From Promineifilum sp. (GTDB taxonomy: Bacteria; Chloroflexota; Anaerolineae; Promineifilales; Promineifilaceae): a stretch of 64,000 bases of DNA. The position numbers were made by a program, and so were the translations under genes. The stretch lies in the NCBI GenBank assembly GCA_017983515.1, contig JAGOBF010000015.1:1-64000 (forward strand), written 5' to 3'. Of this stretch, positions 47,848 through 59,029 are shown in pieces (position 1 is the stretch's first letter; the number at the start of each line of letters is the position of its first letter). Under the pieces are notes generated by a model that did no database searches, was not told where the DNA came from, and worked only from the letters and a program-made list of their open reading frames with translations.

Positions 47848-48005
47848 TTCGTAGCCAGCGACTTCAGTCGCGTTATGGGGGCGAACTTATGTCGCCGGCG
47901 GCGCTGGAGCGCCTGGCTAGCAACAAAACAACGGCTATGCTCGAATTCTATTAAGAGACACTGTCCGGTTCATCTATGACAACCGGCATTGCGTATGTAT
48001 TTATA

Positions 48006-49421
48006 ATGACCGAGGCGATCTCCGTTCACAAGATGTCCGGCGCGCGCATCCCCACCGATGTGGGCGAGTTCACCCTGTGTGTCTATCACAACAATCTGGA
48101 CGGCAAGGAGCACCTGGCGCTTATCGCGCGGGAAGCAGGCCTGGGCGGCGCGGCCGACGAACGCGATAACGGGACCGACCCGCCCATCCTGGTGCGCGTC
48201 CACTCAGAGTGTTTCACCGGTGACGTGCTGGGGTCCCGTCGCTGCGATTGCGGGCCGCAACTGGCGGCGGCCATGAGTCGTATCGCCGAAGAAGGACGCG
48301 GCATCATTCTCTATCTGCGCCAGGAGGGGCGGGGAATCGGCCTGCTGGAGAAACTGCGCGCCTATAATTTGCAGGATGTCGGCTACGACACCGTGGATGC
48401 CAACCTGCTTCTTGGCCATGAGCCTGATTTGCGCGACTATCGCATCGCCGCGGCCATCCTGAAAGATCTGGGCGTCGGCTCCTTGCGGCTGATGACCAAT
48501 AACCCGGACAAGATCGCCGCGCTGGAACGCGAAGGGCTGATAGTCAGCGAGCGCATCCCGCTGGAGACGGCCGTCCACGCCGAAAATGCTTATTACCTCG
48601 ATACCAAGGTGCGCCGGATGCGGCATCTGTTACAACTGGCCAGCCCTGAGGCCGGCGACGCGCGGCCGGCCCGCTCGCTCTCCAGCGCGCCCAGGCCCGA
48701 TCCGGTGCGGAAGAACGGCGAAACGGATAATGCGCTGGAGGAACTGTTCACGACCCGGCCCCAGGGCGACGGCCGCCCCTTCGTCACTCTCAGCTATGCC
48801 CAGAGTCTGGATGGTTCCATCGCCGCGCGGCGCGGCGAGCAGACGATCATTAGCGGGCCGGAGGCAGGTCGGCTCACCCACCGGCTGCGCGCTCACCACG
48901 ACGCCATCCTGGTCGGCATCGGCACGGTCATCGCCGACGACCCGCAGTTGACGGTGCGCCTGGTGCGTGGGCCGGACCCGCAGCCGATTGTCGTCGATAC
49001 CCGGCTGCGCTTTCCCACGTGGGCCAAGTTGTTGCGCGGCGAGCGGCGACCGTGGATCGCCACGACGGAGGCGGCCGACCCGGCCCGCCAAGCGGCGTTG
49101 GAGGCGGCCGGGGCGCGGGTGGTGCGGCTGCCGAGCGGGCCGAATGGTCTGGTCAGCTTGCCCGCGCTGCTGGACTTTCTGCACGGGCGCCACATCCGCA
49201 GCCTGATGGTGGAGGGCGGGGCCACGGTCATCAGCAACTTTCTAGCCGCACACCTGGCCGACCGGCTGGTGCTGACCATAGCGCCGATGATGTTGGGCGG
49301 TCTGAACGCCGTGGCCGACCTGGGCCGGCTCAACGGACAGGCGATGCCGCGTCTGGCGCGGCCGCACTATCAGGCGTTGGGCAAGGACGTGGTGATGTTC
49401 GGGGAGCTGGAGTGGGAGTGA
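48006..49421 (+). CDS. GTP cyclohydrolase II fused to the RibD reductase domain
   Basis: The 471-residue protein combines RibA (about 1-205) and the C-terminal reductase domain of RibD (about 250-470). RibA has [21 protein letters not shown] (zinc cysteines and GTP binding), [10 protein letters not shown] and LMTNNPDKI. The reductase has [34 protein letters not shown] and [15 protein letters not shown]. Both are riboflavin enzymes: RibA opens GTP and the reductase handles the third step. The deaminase part of RibD is absent and must be elsewhere. The start could also be ATG 47976; 48006 fits the family N-terminus better. Confidence 0.92.
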   Translation: MTEAISVHKMSGARIPTDVGEFTLCVYHNNLDGKEHLALIAREAGLGGAADERDNGTDPPILVRVHSECFTGDVLGSRRCDCGPQLAAAMSRIAEEGRGIILYLRQEGRGIGLLEKLRAYNLQDVGYDTVDANLLLGHEPDLRDYRIAAAILKDLGVGSLRLMTNNPDKIAALEREGLIVSERIPLETAVHAENAYYLDTKVRRMRHLLQLASPEAGDARPARSLSSAPRPDPVRKNGETDNALEELFTTRPQGDGRPFVTLSYAQSLDGSIAARRGEQTIISGPEAGRLTHRLRAHHDAILVGIGTVIADDPQLTVRLVRGPDPQPIVVDTRLRFPTWAKLLRGERRPWIATTEAADPARQAALEAAGARVVRLPSGPNGLVSLPALLDFLHGRHIRSLMVEGGATVISNFLAAHLADRLVLTIAPMMLGGLNAVADLGRLNGQAMPRLARPHYQALGKDVVMFGELEWE

Positions 49422-49479
49422 GCTGGCCTGGCTGGTCGGGATGAGGGGCGGAACGGCGGTTCATGAAGGAGCTATTTTG

Positions 49480-50001
49480 ATGACCCATCCACTAGTCGGC
49501 CAACTGCGTTTCACGCGCGGCGAATTCATTCGGGCCGTCAAGGGGGTCAGTGACGAAGACGGCCGGAAGCGCTTCCTGCCGATGAACTGCCTGGCCTGGA
49601 ATGTCGGCCATCTGGCCTGGCAGGAGCAACGCTACTTTCTTGCTTATGGCTCGGCGCAACGTCTGTTATTGCCGGAGATCGACCGGGAGTTTACTTATGG
49701 CGCGCCGGGCAGCACGCCGGCGCTGAAGGCCATGCTGGCCGCCTGGAAGACGATCACTGCGGCGGCCGATCCGTGGCTGGAGACGTTGACGACGGAGATG
49801 CTGACGCAAAACGTGATTAGCAACGGCCAGCCCCTGGCCCGAACCTATGGCAATCTGTTGCAGCGGGTGATCTATCACTACTGGTATCACACTGGCGAAA
49901 ATATGGCCGTCCGGCAGTTGCTGGGCCACGAGCGGCTGCCGGTGTTTGTGGGCAATATCGACGACAAGGCCCCCTATCGGCCGGAGCGAAAAACTGAATG
50001 A
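49480..50001 (+). CDS. DinB-superfamily protein
   Basis: The 173-residue protein has the four-helix DinB/YfiT layout. LAWNVGHLAWQEQRYF supplies the first metal-ligand histidine, and RVIYHYWYHTGENMAVRQLLG supplies the later pair. Such proteins are metal-binding and include thiol-dependent transferases (mycothiol or bacillithiol), which is interesting beside the PIG-L gene at 12 kb, though the link is speculative. AAGGAG is eight bases before the ATG at 49480. Its stop overlaps the next ATG (ATGA). Confidence 0.85.
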   Translation: MTHPLVGQLRFTRGEFIRAVKGVSDEDGRKRFLPMNCLAWNVGHLAWQEQRYFLAYGSAQRLLLPEIDREFTYGAPGSTPALKAMLAAWKTITAAADPWLETLTTEMLTQNVISNGQPLARTYGNLLQRVIYHYWYHTGENMAVRQLLGHERLPVFVGNIDDKAPYRPERKTE

Positions 50002-50210
50002 CGGCGTACGGCATCAATACCAATTATCTGCTTATCCAGTGCGTCCCCGTGCTGCTTTGGCTGCTGCTCTCCTTGTTCGTCCTTTTCCGGTTGCGCGAAC
50101 GGGCGTTGTCGGAGACAGCGAAAGCGATCTGGGCCGTTTTCATCGTCGTCGTGCCGTTTTTCGGCGCGTTGGCTTTCCTGATTGTGCGGCCGGGGAGTCG
50201 CTCGAACTAA
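49998..50210 (+). CDS. PLDc_N-type small membrane protein
   Basis: The 70-residue protein has two membrane helices (LLIQCVPVLLWLLLSLFVLF and AIWAVFIVVVPFFGALAFLI), with the ending IVRPGSRS typical of the phospholipase_D-nuclease N-terminal (PLDc_N) family. These are small membrane proteins of unknown function, and some are the N-terminal membrane anchors of cardiolipin synthases. Its ATG overlaps the DinB stop by four bases. The following gap (50211-50588) carries an inverted repeat and no other gene. Confidence 0.8.
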   Translation: MTAYGINTNYLLIQCVPVLLWLLLSLFVLFRLRERALSETAKAIWAVFIVVVPFFGALAFLIVRPGSRSN

Positions 50211-50374
50211 TTAAACCGTTGCGACGTGCTGCACGGAGTGCGTCGCACCGACCTTGCTGATTAAGCAGACTTAGCCGGCCGGCCGTGCCCTTCATCGGGA
50301 ACATCTCCAGCAGGGGGAAGGCGAGAGAGGCGGCCGACCACAAAGCACGGAAGGGGCGGCACAAGTTTGCCATG

Positions 50375-50405
50375 ATTGGTTATGTTGTCCTACAATATGA
50401 CCAAT
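50375..50405. repeat. ATTGGT...ACCAAT inverted repeat upstream of the PLP enzyme
   Basis: A 13-base arm (ATTGGTTATGTTG) and a matching arm on the other side (CAATATGACCAAT) surround five bases, with two mismatches. It lies about 190 bases before the PLP-enzyme ATG. A TTGACC/TATACT pair (50446-50451, 50466-50471) has a 14-base spacer, so the promoter is unclear. The dyad could be an operator. The rest of the 378-base gap 50211-50588 shows nothing I recognise. Confidence 0.35.
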
Positions 50406-50588
50406 AATGACATATTGCACCCAAACGAGTGACAAACGTCAATCGTTGACCGTTGGTGTCCGGGATATACTGGGGAAGATGGGCTAATCACTGGGTTGGC
50501 GGGGTTGGCGAAGGCAGGCCCGGCCGTCACGCACCCTGATTAGCTCCGCTTGCCCACCATTTCAGCGAAATCGCCTGAGGAGAAAACC

Positions 50589-52061
50589 ATGATCGATCTG
50601 TCCATTCACGAAGCGGCCCTTGAACGCACGATTCAACGCGCCCGCGAGCAGAACATTATCATCCCCACCTATGCCCAGCAGCGCAACCCGGAGCTGATCC
50701 CCGATGCGATCAAACGCGAACTGAGCGAAGTGGGTTTGTGGGACCTGAACCCGGTCAACCTGTTCCGTATCACCTGGCGCAATGAGCCGGTGGTGAAGGG
50801 CGGCGGGTATGGCGATGTGAACTACCTTGAATTGCCGAAGGCGATCACCGGCGTCGATGCACGTATCGTCCTCATCGTCGGCAAGTGGTTTCCCACGGGC
50901 GCGCACAAGGTAGGGGCGGCCTATGGCTGCCTCGTGCCGCGGCTGGTGACCGGCCAGTTCGACCCGACGACGCAGAAGGCCGTCTGGCCCAGCACGGGCA
51001 ACTATTGCCGCGGTGGGGCCTATGACTCCCGCCTGCTGGGCTGCGAGTCGATCGCCATCCTGCCGGAAGGCATGAGCCGCGAACGCTTCGAGTGGCTGGA
51101 AAACGTGGCGGACGAGATTATTCGCACGCCCGGCACGGAGAGCAACGTCAAAGAGATCTTCGACAAGTGCTGGGAGCTGCGCCGGTCGGGGCAAGACCTG
51201 GTCATCTTCAACCAGTTCGACGAGATGGGCAACTACCTGTGGCACTATAGCGTCACCGGGCCGGCCATGCACGAGGTGTTGAAGTCGGTCATGGGGCCGG
51301 AGTCGGTCTATCGCGGCATGGCCTCGGCTACCGGCTCGGGCGGGACGATTGCCGCCGGCGATTATCTGAAGGAACAATTCCCCTATAGCAAGATTTGCGC
51401 CAGCGAGGCGTTGCAGTGCCCGACGCTGCTCAACAACGGCTTCGGCGCGCACCGCATCGAGGGCATCGGCGACAAACACGTGCCGTGGGTCCATAACGTC
51501 AAGAATACCGACATGGTCGTCGCCATCGACGACGAGGCCACTATCGCCATCATGCGGCTGTTCAATGAGGAGTGCGGGCGGGAGTACCTGGCCGAGCAGG
51601 GTGTGTCGCCGGCGCTGATCGAGCAGTTGCCGCTGCTGGGTATTTCCGGCATTGGCAATGTATTGTCGGCGATCAAGATGGCCAAGTATTACGAGATGGG
51701 GCCGGATGACATCCTCATGACTATCGCCACGGACTCGATGGAGATGTACCAGAGCCGCGTGGAAGAGACGCGCGACGAGGCGGGGCCGCTGTCGATGCTG
51801 GACGCGGCCGGCATCTACCACCGCTATCTGCTGGGTGAGCGCACCGACAATCTGTTGGAGCTGACCTACACCGAGCGCAAGCGCATCCACAATCTGAAGT
51901 ACTACACCTGGATCGAGCAGCAGGGCAAGACGTCGGAAGAACTCGATGCCCAGTGGTATGATCCGGCCTACTGGACGAATCTGCACGGGATGGATAAAGA
52001 GATAGACGTGCTGATCGAGAAGTTTAATGAGCGGGTGGGGTTGCTGGCGGAAATGAATTAG
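50589..52061 (+). CDS. fold-type II PLP-dependent enzyme (cysteine-synthase/tryptophan-synthase-beta-like)
   Basis: The 490-residue protein binds pyridoxal phosphate through the lysine in GKWFPTGAHKVGAAYG and a glycine loop SATGSGGTIAAGD. The length and GAHK-VGAAYG pattern fit a group of about 500-residue fold-type II proteins often labelled as PLP-dependent protein subunit beta, distinct from genuine TrpB (HK-x-N). They probably perform beta-replacement or elimination on a serine-like substrate; the specific substrate is unknown. GAGGAG precedes the ATG at 50589 by seven bases. It is monocistronic and followed by a hairpin. Confidence 0.8.
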   Translation: MIDLSIHEAALERTIQRAREQNIIIPTYAQQRNPELIPDAIKRELSEVGLWDLNPVNLFRITWRNEPVVKGGGYGDVNYLELPKAITGVDARIVLIVGKWFPTGAHKVGAAYGCLVPRLVTGQFDPTTQKAVWPSTGNYCRGGAYDSRLLGCESIAILPEGMSRERFEWLENVADEIIRTPGTESNVKEIFDKCWELRRSGQDLVIFNQFDEMGNYLWHYSVTGPAMHEVLKSVMGPESVYRGMASATGSGGTIAAGDYLKEQFPYSKICASEALQCPTLLNNGFGAHRIEGIGDKHVPWVHNVKNTDMVVAIDDEATIAIMRLFNEECGREYLAEQGVSPALIEQLPLLGISGIGNVLSAIKMAKYYEMGPDDILMTIATDSMEMYQSRVEETRDEAGPLSMLDAAGIYHRYLLGERTDNLLELTYTERKRIHNLKYYTWIEQQGKTSEELDAQWYDPAYWTNLHGMDKEIDVLIEKFNERVGLLAEMN

Positions 52062-52096
52062 ACTGATCTTGTGGGGCGACGCGTGTTCTGAAGTGC

Positions 52097-52133
52097 GCCG
52101 CTCGTGGGAGCACAGGCTGCTCGCACGGGCGGC
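52097..52133. terminator. strong hairpin after the PLP enzyme
   Basis: GCCGCTCGTGGGAGCA and TGCTCGCACGGGCGGC pair in 14 of 16 positions around five bases, 36 bases after the stop codon. A T6 run occurs about 14 bases later, so it may act as a terminator with a spacer. The remaining gap to galT has no recognisable feature. Confidence 0.4.
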
Positions 52134-52199
52134 GACACGACAGGCGTTTTTTGAGTAGAATAGAGAGACTTGTGGAGGAAGCGCTAAAAGGTTCCTTAG

Positions 52200-54480
<2,281 letters not shown>

Positions 54481-54484
<4 letters not shown>

Positions 54485-55143
54485 AACCATTCAACCGGCT
54501 ACTCATGATTATCGTGTGGCCGGCGGTGGTGGGCCTGTGCGCTTGCGCGCGGGGCGGCGGGGAGGCTGCGCCCACCCTCGCGCCGACGGCTCTTGTAGCG
54601 ACGACCCGGCCGACAATCGCCGCCACGCGCCCCGTGCCGGCGGCTACACTTGTCCCGGCGACGGCCACGGTCACCATGCTGCCTTCTCCTACCCCCTGCC
54701 GGCTGCTCGTGCAACCGGCCCTGAGTGACGCCTGGAACGCCGATGAACTGGGCTGCGCCATCACGCCCGGCGCTGCGACCGTCAGCACGGCCTATGCGCC
54801 TTTCGCGGGCGGGCAGATGCTATGGCGGGGCGACACCGACATGATCTACGTCCTGTATCAGGATGGAACCTGGGCGAGCTATCCCAATGCGTGGCAGTCG
54901 GGCGATCCCGAATTCAGCTGCGGCGAGGCCGACCCGCTGACGACGCCCGTTCGCGGCTTCGGCCGGGTATGGTGCGATCATCCGGAGGTGCGCGAGGCGT
55001 TGGGCGCGGCGACGGCGGCCGAGATCGGCGACGGCGCATCCGCTGTGCAGGACTTCATCAACGGGGCGATCCTCGTCGCGCCGTTCGGCCGTCCTTTCGT
55101 CTTCGTGGGCGAGGACGGTGTGTGGCGGCAGTTGGATGAATGA
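54481..55143 (+). CDS. Thr/Pro-rich putative lipoprotein
   Basis: The 220-residue protein has a signal peptide ending in a cysteine-rich turn (VVGLCACARGG), read as a likely lipobox although the residue before the acylated Cys is unusual. A Thr/Ala/Pro-rich linker (about 28-78: TALVATTRPTIAATRPVPAA) leads to a compact C-terminal domain (about 80-220) with paired cysteines and WRGDTDMIYVLYQDGTWASY. It lies in the gal operon with an ATGA overlap to galK. It may be a surface protein related to sugar capture, but only its location suggests this. Confidence 0.65.
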
Positions 55144-55164
55144 AGACGGCGGGACACCCTTAGG

Positions 55165-55668
55165 TCAATCGACGGTCATCAGCAACGCTTGCCACCACGC
55201 TTCCGCCTCATCCTCTACCGCATAGCCGGGGACCATTTCGCGCAGGGTGATGGGCTTGACCGGCTGGTCGTTCGTGCGCTCCAGGATGGGGATGAGCGTC
55301 CCGGCCGCATGGTACGGCTTCTGCCGCTCGACGTAGGCCATGACGTGGGGCATGCGTTTGCCGTCAAGGGTGAGCACGCCGTATTCCTCGGCCCATTGCA
55401 GGGGATCCATCGGCGAGAGGCGATTGAATCGGGCGGCGGCGGCGTTCTTGAGCTGGGCCACAAAGGCGGCTACGGACAGCCAGGGCAGGATGCCGGCGAC
55501 GACGTGGACGTGGGTGGCCGTGCCATTGAGGGCGAAGATGAGGCCGTCCAATTCGACTGCTTTCCAGCGGATGGCGTCATAGACAATCGGCTCGACGCGC
55601 GCGGTCAGCAACGGCTCTTCGCGGTAAGTTGACCAGACCAGATGGTAATACAGTTGAGCGTAGGACAT
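55165..55668 (-). CDS. Y1 transposase-like protein (RAYT / TnpA-REP type)
   Basis: The 167-residue protein has the HUH nuclease signature of Y1 transposases: LVWSTYREEPLL at the start, the metal-binding ATHVHVVAGI, and YVERQKPYHA with the candidate catalytic tyrosine. This set occurs in IS200/IS605 TnpA and in REP-associated transposases (RAYTs). It is single, full length, and no TnpB or IS ends are seen, which fits a RAYT better than an active IS. A palindromic repeat copy lies 76 bases upstream (55744-55764). RAYTs may handle such palindromes. Confidence 0.8.
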   Translation of the reverse strand: MSYAQLYYHLVWSTYREEPLLTARVEPIVYDAIRWKAVELDGLIFALNGTATHVHVVAGILPWLSVAAFVAQLKNAAAARFNRLSPMDPLQWAEEYGVLTLDGKRMPHVMAYVERQKPYHAAGTLIPILERTNDQPVKPITLREMVPGYAVEDEAEAWWQALLMTVD

Positions 55669-55743
55669 TGAGCCTCCTGCACAACGGATGATAATTCTAT
55701 TATATGGACAACTGTTTCAATTTATATTTCACTTGAACGTCGT

Positions 55744-55764
55744 GCCGGATTCTTATCCGGCGGC
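55744..55764. repeat. GCCGGATTCTTATCCGGC repeat, copy 4
   Basis: This copy has the clearest core: GCCGGAT and ATCCGGC around a short loop, an 18-base near-palindrome. It lies between the RAYT-like gene and the second kinase, the usual position of a REP relative to its transposase. Confidence 0.6.
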
Positions 55765-55843
55765 CGGGGAGGTGCGGGTCAGGGAACCGCTACTCCAGGG
55801 GATTGATTTGCCTCTGCGGCCAACGTGGGCGATGATTGTCGGC

Positions 55844-57223
55844 ATGATCCAACCAGGCCGGGAAATCGAGAACTATCGCATCGACGGGGTTATCGGCGAG
55901 GGTGGCATGGGCACCATCTATCGCGCTACTGACGTCAACCTGATGCGGCCGGTGGCGGTCAAGGTGATGCACGCCGAGTTGGCCGAGGATCCCGCCTTCC
56001 AGGGGCGTTTTCTGCAGGAAGCTCGGGCCGCGGCCCGCCTCGACCATCCTTCTATTGTGCGCGTCTACCACTTTGGGCGCGAGGGCGGATTGCTCTACAT
56101 CGTCATGGAGCTGATCGATGGCCTGAGTCTGGGAGCCTATCTGCGGCGGTTGGCCGGCCTTAAGCAGGTGGTGCGTCTGGAAGAGACGTTGGCGCTGGTG
56201 GCCCAGGCGGCCGACGCGCTGGGCTATGCCCATCGTCAGGGGGTCATCCACCGCGATGTGAAGCCCGACAATATCCTCATCAAGCGGCTCGACCGGGCCG
56301 ATCGGCCGGGCGACCCGCCGCTGCGGGCCATGGTCACTGACTTCGGGCTGGCCCGGCTGCTGGGAGCGGACGCCGACACCCAGGCCGGGCTGCTGATGGG
56401 CACACTGCCCTATATGTCGCCGGAGCAGGTGCTGGACAGGCCGGTCGACGGCCGCTCCGACATCTATTCGCTGGGCGTGGTGCTCTACCAACTGGCGACG
56501 GGCAGGCTGCCGCTGGACATTCGCTCGCCGGAAGGGGCGATGCAGGCCCACCAGTATGAGACGGTGCCGCCGCCGCGGGCCGTGGCCCCCGGCGTGCCGG
56601 CGGCGGTCGAGATGATCATCCTGCGGGCGTTGCACCGCCAGCCGGAGCAGCGCTATCAGTCGGCCGAGGAGCTGGCCGCCGATTTGCGCCGCGCGGCCGG
56701 GGGACTGGGCGACGAAGAAGCGGCGACCTTCGCCGAAGATAGCGACTCGACCATCGTCAGCATCGTGACTGCCTTTCCGACCCCGGCGCGGCGGCTGGAG
56801 TGGGACATGCGGCCGCGCGCGTTGCGCGGCGAGGGCATATGCCGCGTGCTGTTACGCAACCAATCGCCGGTGATGCAGACAGTGGGGCTGACGGTGGAGA
56901 CGCCGCAAGGCGGGCTGTACGTGGATGCGGCGCAGAAACAGATCACGCTGGCACCGGGGCAGCAGGGAGTGGTCGATTTCTATCTGCAGCCGATGAAGCA
57001 GCGGTCGGTGGGGCGGGCCAAAGCGTGGCCGTTCGTCGTGCGCGTCTCCCCCTCGACGACGATGGGCCCAGCGGCGGACAGAATGGACGGACAGCTGACA
57101 GTTGCGCCGCCGATCCCGCTGTGGCTGGCGGGGCTGCTGCTGGCGCTGTTGCTGCTCGTTTGTGGGTTGGCGACGTGGGCGCTGACGGCTCTGCCGTTCC
57201 TCAATGGGCTGATTTCCGGCTAG
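55844..57223 (+). CDS. membrane-anchored Ser/Thr protein kinase
   Basis: The 459-residue protein has a complete PknB-like kinase (about residues 10-280): GEGGMGTIYRATD, lysine in VAVKVMHAEL, VIHRDVKPDNIL, VTDFGLARL and PYMSPEQVLDRP. A beta-rich domain of unknown type follows (about 330-420), then one C-terminal membrane helix (LWLAGLLLALLLLVCGLATW). The start is uncertain: ATG 55844 or 55832, since both precede the kinase fold; the upstream frame contains repeat DNA. The kinase would face the cytoplasm with a short external end. It is a second signalling kinase beside the one at 10-12 kb. Confidence 0.88.
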   Translation: MIQPGREIENYRIDGVIGEGGMGTIYRATDVNLMRPVAVKVMHAELAEDPAFQGRFLQEARAAARLDHPSIVRVYHFGREGGLLYIVMELIDGLSLGAYLRRLAGLKQVVRLEETLALVAQAADALGYAHRQGVIHRDVKPDNILIKRLDRADRPGDPPLRAMVTDFGLARLLGADADTQAGLLMGTLPYMSPEQVLDRPVDGRSDIYSLGVVLYQLATGRLPLDIRSPEGAMQAHQYETVPPPRAVAPGVPAAVEMIILRALHRQPEQRYQSAEELAADLRRAAGGLGDEEAATFAEDSDSTIVSIVTAFPTPARRLEWDMRPRALRGEGICRVLLRNQSPVMQTVGLTVETPQGGLYVDAAQKQITLAPGQQGVVDFYLQPMKQRSVGRAKAWPFVVRVSPSTTMGPAADRMDGQLTVAPPIPLWLAGLLLALLLLVCGLATWALTALPFLNGLISG

Positions 57224-57255
57224 ACCTCAGAGGTCTTCGAAGACCTCTGAGGTCT
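57222..57255. repeat. 34-base perfect palindrome AGACCTCAGAGGTCTTC
   Basis: Seventeen bases are followed by their exact reverse complement. It overlaps the last two bases of the kinase stop codon and lies six bases before the end of the convergent ligase gene. A related copy is at 60472-60511. It may act as a terminator for both genes. Confidence 0.7.
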
Positions 57256-57260
57256 GGAAG

Positions 57261-58805
57261 CTAGCGCAGTTCGCGCTTCAGGATTTTGCCCGTGGCCGTC
57301 ATGGGCAGTGATTCGCGGATCTCGATGAGGCGAGGGTATTTGTAGCCGGCCATGCAGTCGCGGCACCAGTCGATCAGCTCGTCTTCGCCGGCCGTCTGCC
57401 CCGGCTTCAGGATGATGTAGGCCTTCACTTCCTCACCGTGGCTGTCGTGGGGCACGCCGACGACGGCGGCCAGACTGACCGCCGGGTGGGTCATCATCAC
57501 CTCTTCGATCTCGCGCGGGTAGACGTTGAAGCCGCCGCGAATGATCATGTCCTTCACCCGGTCGGTGATGAAGTAATAGCCGTCTTCGTCCATGCGGGCC
57601 AGGTCGCCGGTGTGGAACCAGCCGCCGCGCATCGCGTCGGCCGTGGCTTCCGGCTTGTTATAGTAGCCCTTCATGACGTTGTGGCCCTTGAGGACGATCT
57701 CGCCCATCTCGCCGGGGGCGACGTCGCTATCCAGTGGATCGACCAGGCGCACCTGTACGCCCCACACGGGCAAGCCGATGGAGCCGGGCTTGGCCGGGCG
57801 GTCGAGGCGATTGAACGTGGCGATGGGGCTGGTCTCCGACAGGCCATAGCCCTCCAGAATTTGCACGCCGAATTTTTCGCCGAAAGCGCGCAGCACCTCG
57901 ACCGGCATGGCCGAGCCGCCGGACACGGCCAGCCTCAGATTAGCGGCGATCTTGGCCAGGTCGAACTTTTCCGGCTGGGGATGGTTGAGCATGGCCCAGT
58001 ACATTGTGGGCACGCCGGCGAAGATCGTCACGTTGTCGCGCTCCATGATGCTGAGGGCGGTATCGGGGTCGAAGCGCGGCAGCAGGCTGATGGCCGATCG
58101 ATTGTAGAAGCCGGCGTTCATCTGCACCGTCTGGCCGAAGGAATGGAACAGGGGCAGCGCGACCAGATGCACGTCGTCCTGCCCGGCGAGGTACATGGTG
58201 TCGGACAGGCGGGCGTTGAGCAGCATGTTGCTGTGCGACAGCTCCGCGCCCTTGGGGCTGCCGGTGGTGCCGCTGGTGTAGAGGATGACGGCCGTGTCGT
58301 CGGGACGAGTCCCAACGGTGTCGAACGTGGGCGGGCGGCCGTACATCAGGCGGCCCAGCGTGTTCGTGCCCTCGATGGGCGACGGCCCGGCCGGGTCGGC
58401 GGTGATCATGAAGAAATGCTCGCAGGCCGGCGTCTGTTGGAAGCCTTCATAGCCGAACTGGCCCATGGGCAGGTCGGGCGTGCCCTGGAAGCAGAAGTAG
58501 GCCTTGGCGTCGGAGTCGGCCAGGTGGTAGGCAATTTCGCGACCTTTCAGCAGGACATTGAGCGGTACGACGACCGCGCCAGCCTTCAGGATGCCGTAGT
58601 AGACGATGGGGAAGAAGGGCAGGTTGGGACAGGTGAGGGCCACCTTGTCGCCGGGTTTGATGCCGCTGTTCACCAGTCCGCCGGCGACCTGGTTGGCGGC
58701 GGCATTGACGGCGGCGTAGCTGAGCTTTAGATCGTTGAAGATGACGGCGGTGGCGGCCGGCGCTTCGCGGGCGCTGTCTTCCAGCAGGACGGCTAGGTTA
58801 AGCAT
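57261..58805 (-). CDS. long-chain-fatty-acid-CoA ligase-like AMP-binding enzyme
   Basis: The 514-residue protein is an ANL-superfamily adenylating enzyme. The phosphate loop is [16 protein letters not shown], the A5 motif is [10 protein letters not shown]7 is [17 protein letters not shown] and A8 is [16 protein letters not shown], with the catalytic lysine in GKILKREL at the end. It activates a carboxylic acid as acyl-AMP and then makes the CoA ester. Strong AAGGAGAT lies before the ATG. The long-chain preference is inferred from family, and the gene is isolated. Confidence 0.9.
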   Translation of the reverse strand: MLNLAVLLEDSAREAPAATAVIFNDLKLSYAAVNAAANQVAGGLVNSGIKPGDKVALTCPNLPFFPIVYYGILKAGAVVVPLNVLLKGREIAYHLADSDAKAYFCFQGTPDLPMGQFGYEGFQQTPACEHFFMITADPAGPSPIEGTNTLGRLMYGRPPTFDTVGTRPDDTAVILYTSGTTGSPKGAELSHSNMLLNARLSDTMYLAGQDDVHLVALPLFHSFGQTVQMNAGFYNRSAISLLPRFDPDTALSIMERDNVTIFAGVPTMYWAMLNHPQPEKFDLAKIAANLRLAVSGGSAMPVEVLRAFGEKFGVQILEGYGLSETSPIATFNRLDRPAKPGSIGLPVWGVQVRLVDPLDSDVAPGEMGEIVLKGHNVMKGYYNKPEATADAMRGGWFHTGDLARMDEDGYYFITDRVKDMIIRGGFNVYPREIEEVMMTHPAVSLAAVVGVPHDSHGEEVKAYIILKPGQTAGEDELIDWCRDCMAGYKYPRLIEIRESLPMTATGKILKRELR

Positions 58806-58865
58806 TTTATCTCCTTGAACGGCTCACAGATTTCAGGGATGACAAGGACTATCAAGAGGGATTAT

Positions 58866-58880
58866 CCACGGATTTCGCAG
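58866..58880. repeat. CCACGGATTTCGCAG repeat cluster
   Basis: The gap 58806-59029 holds this copy plus partial copies (CACAGATTTCAGGGATGAC at 58826 and ACAGATTTTTGAGAGG after the main copy). They are members of the CCACGGATTTCGCAGATT family. No gene fits in this gap. Confidence 0.5.
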
Positions 58881-58993
58881 ATGGTACAGATTTTTGAGAG
58901 GTTTTTTTCGCAGTTTTCGCAGCTTGGCAAGAGGTGTCGGCGCGGATAATGGGTCTGCGGCTTCCGGCTGATTCAGGACCGAACAATCGAGGG

Positions 58994-58999
58994 TATAAT
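58994..58999 (+). promoter_or_regulatory. -10 box for the CPBP protease gene
   Basis: A perfect TATAAT lies 30 bases before the ATG, giving a leader of about 24 bases with GGGAGA as a weak ribosome site. No matching -35 box is seen. Confidence 0.4.
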
Positions 59000-59029
59000 G
59001 GCGACATCCCAGGGAGAACTGTTTGCTCA

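Noticed and set aside
50589..52061. Tryptophan synthase beta chain
   Set aside because: The PLP lysine motif is GAHKVGAAYG and not the HK-x-N type of TrpB, the length is greater, and no trpA or other trp gene is adjacent.
55165..55668. An active IS200/IS605 insertion sequence
   Set aside because: No TnpB gene, no subterminal hairpins flanking the gene at both sides and no second copy are visible; a single-copy RAYT-like gene fits better.
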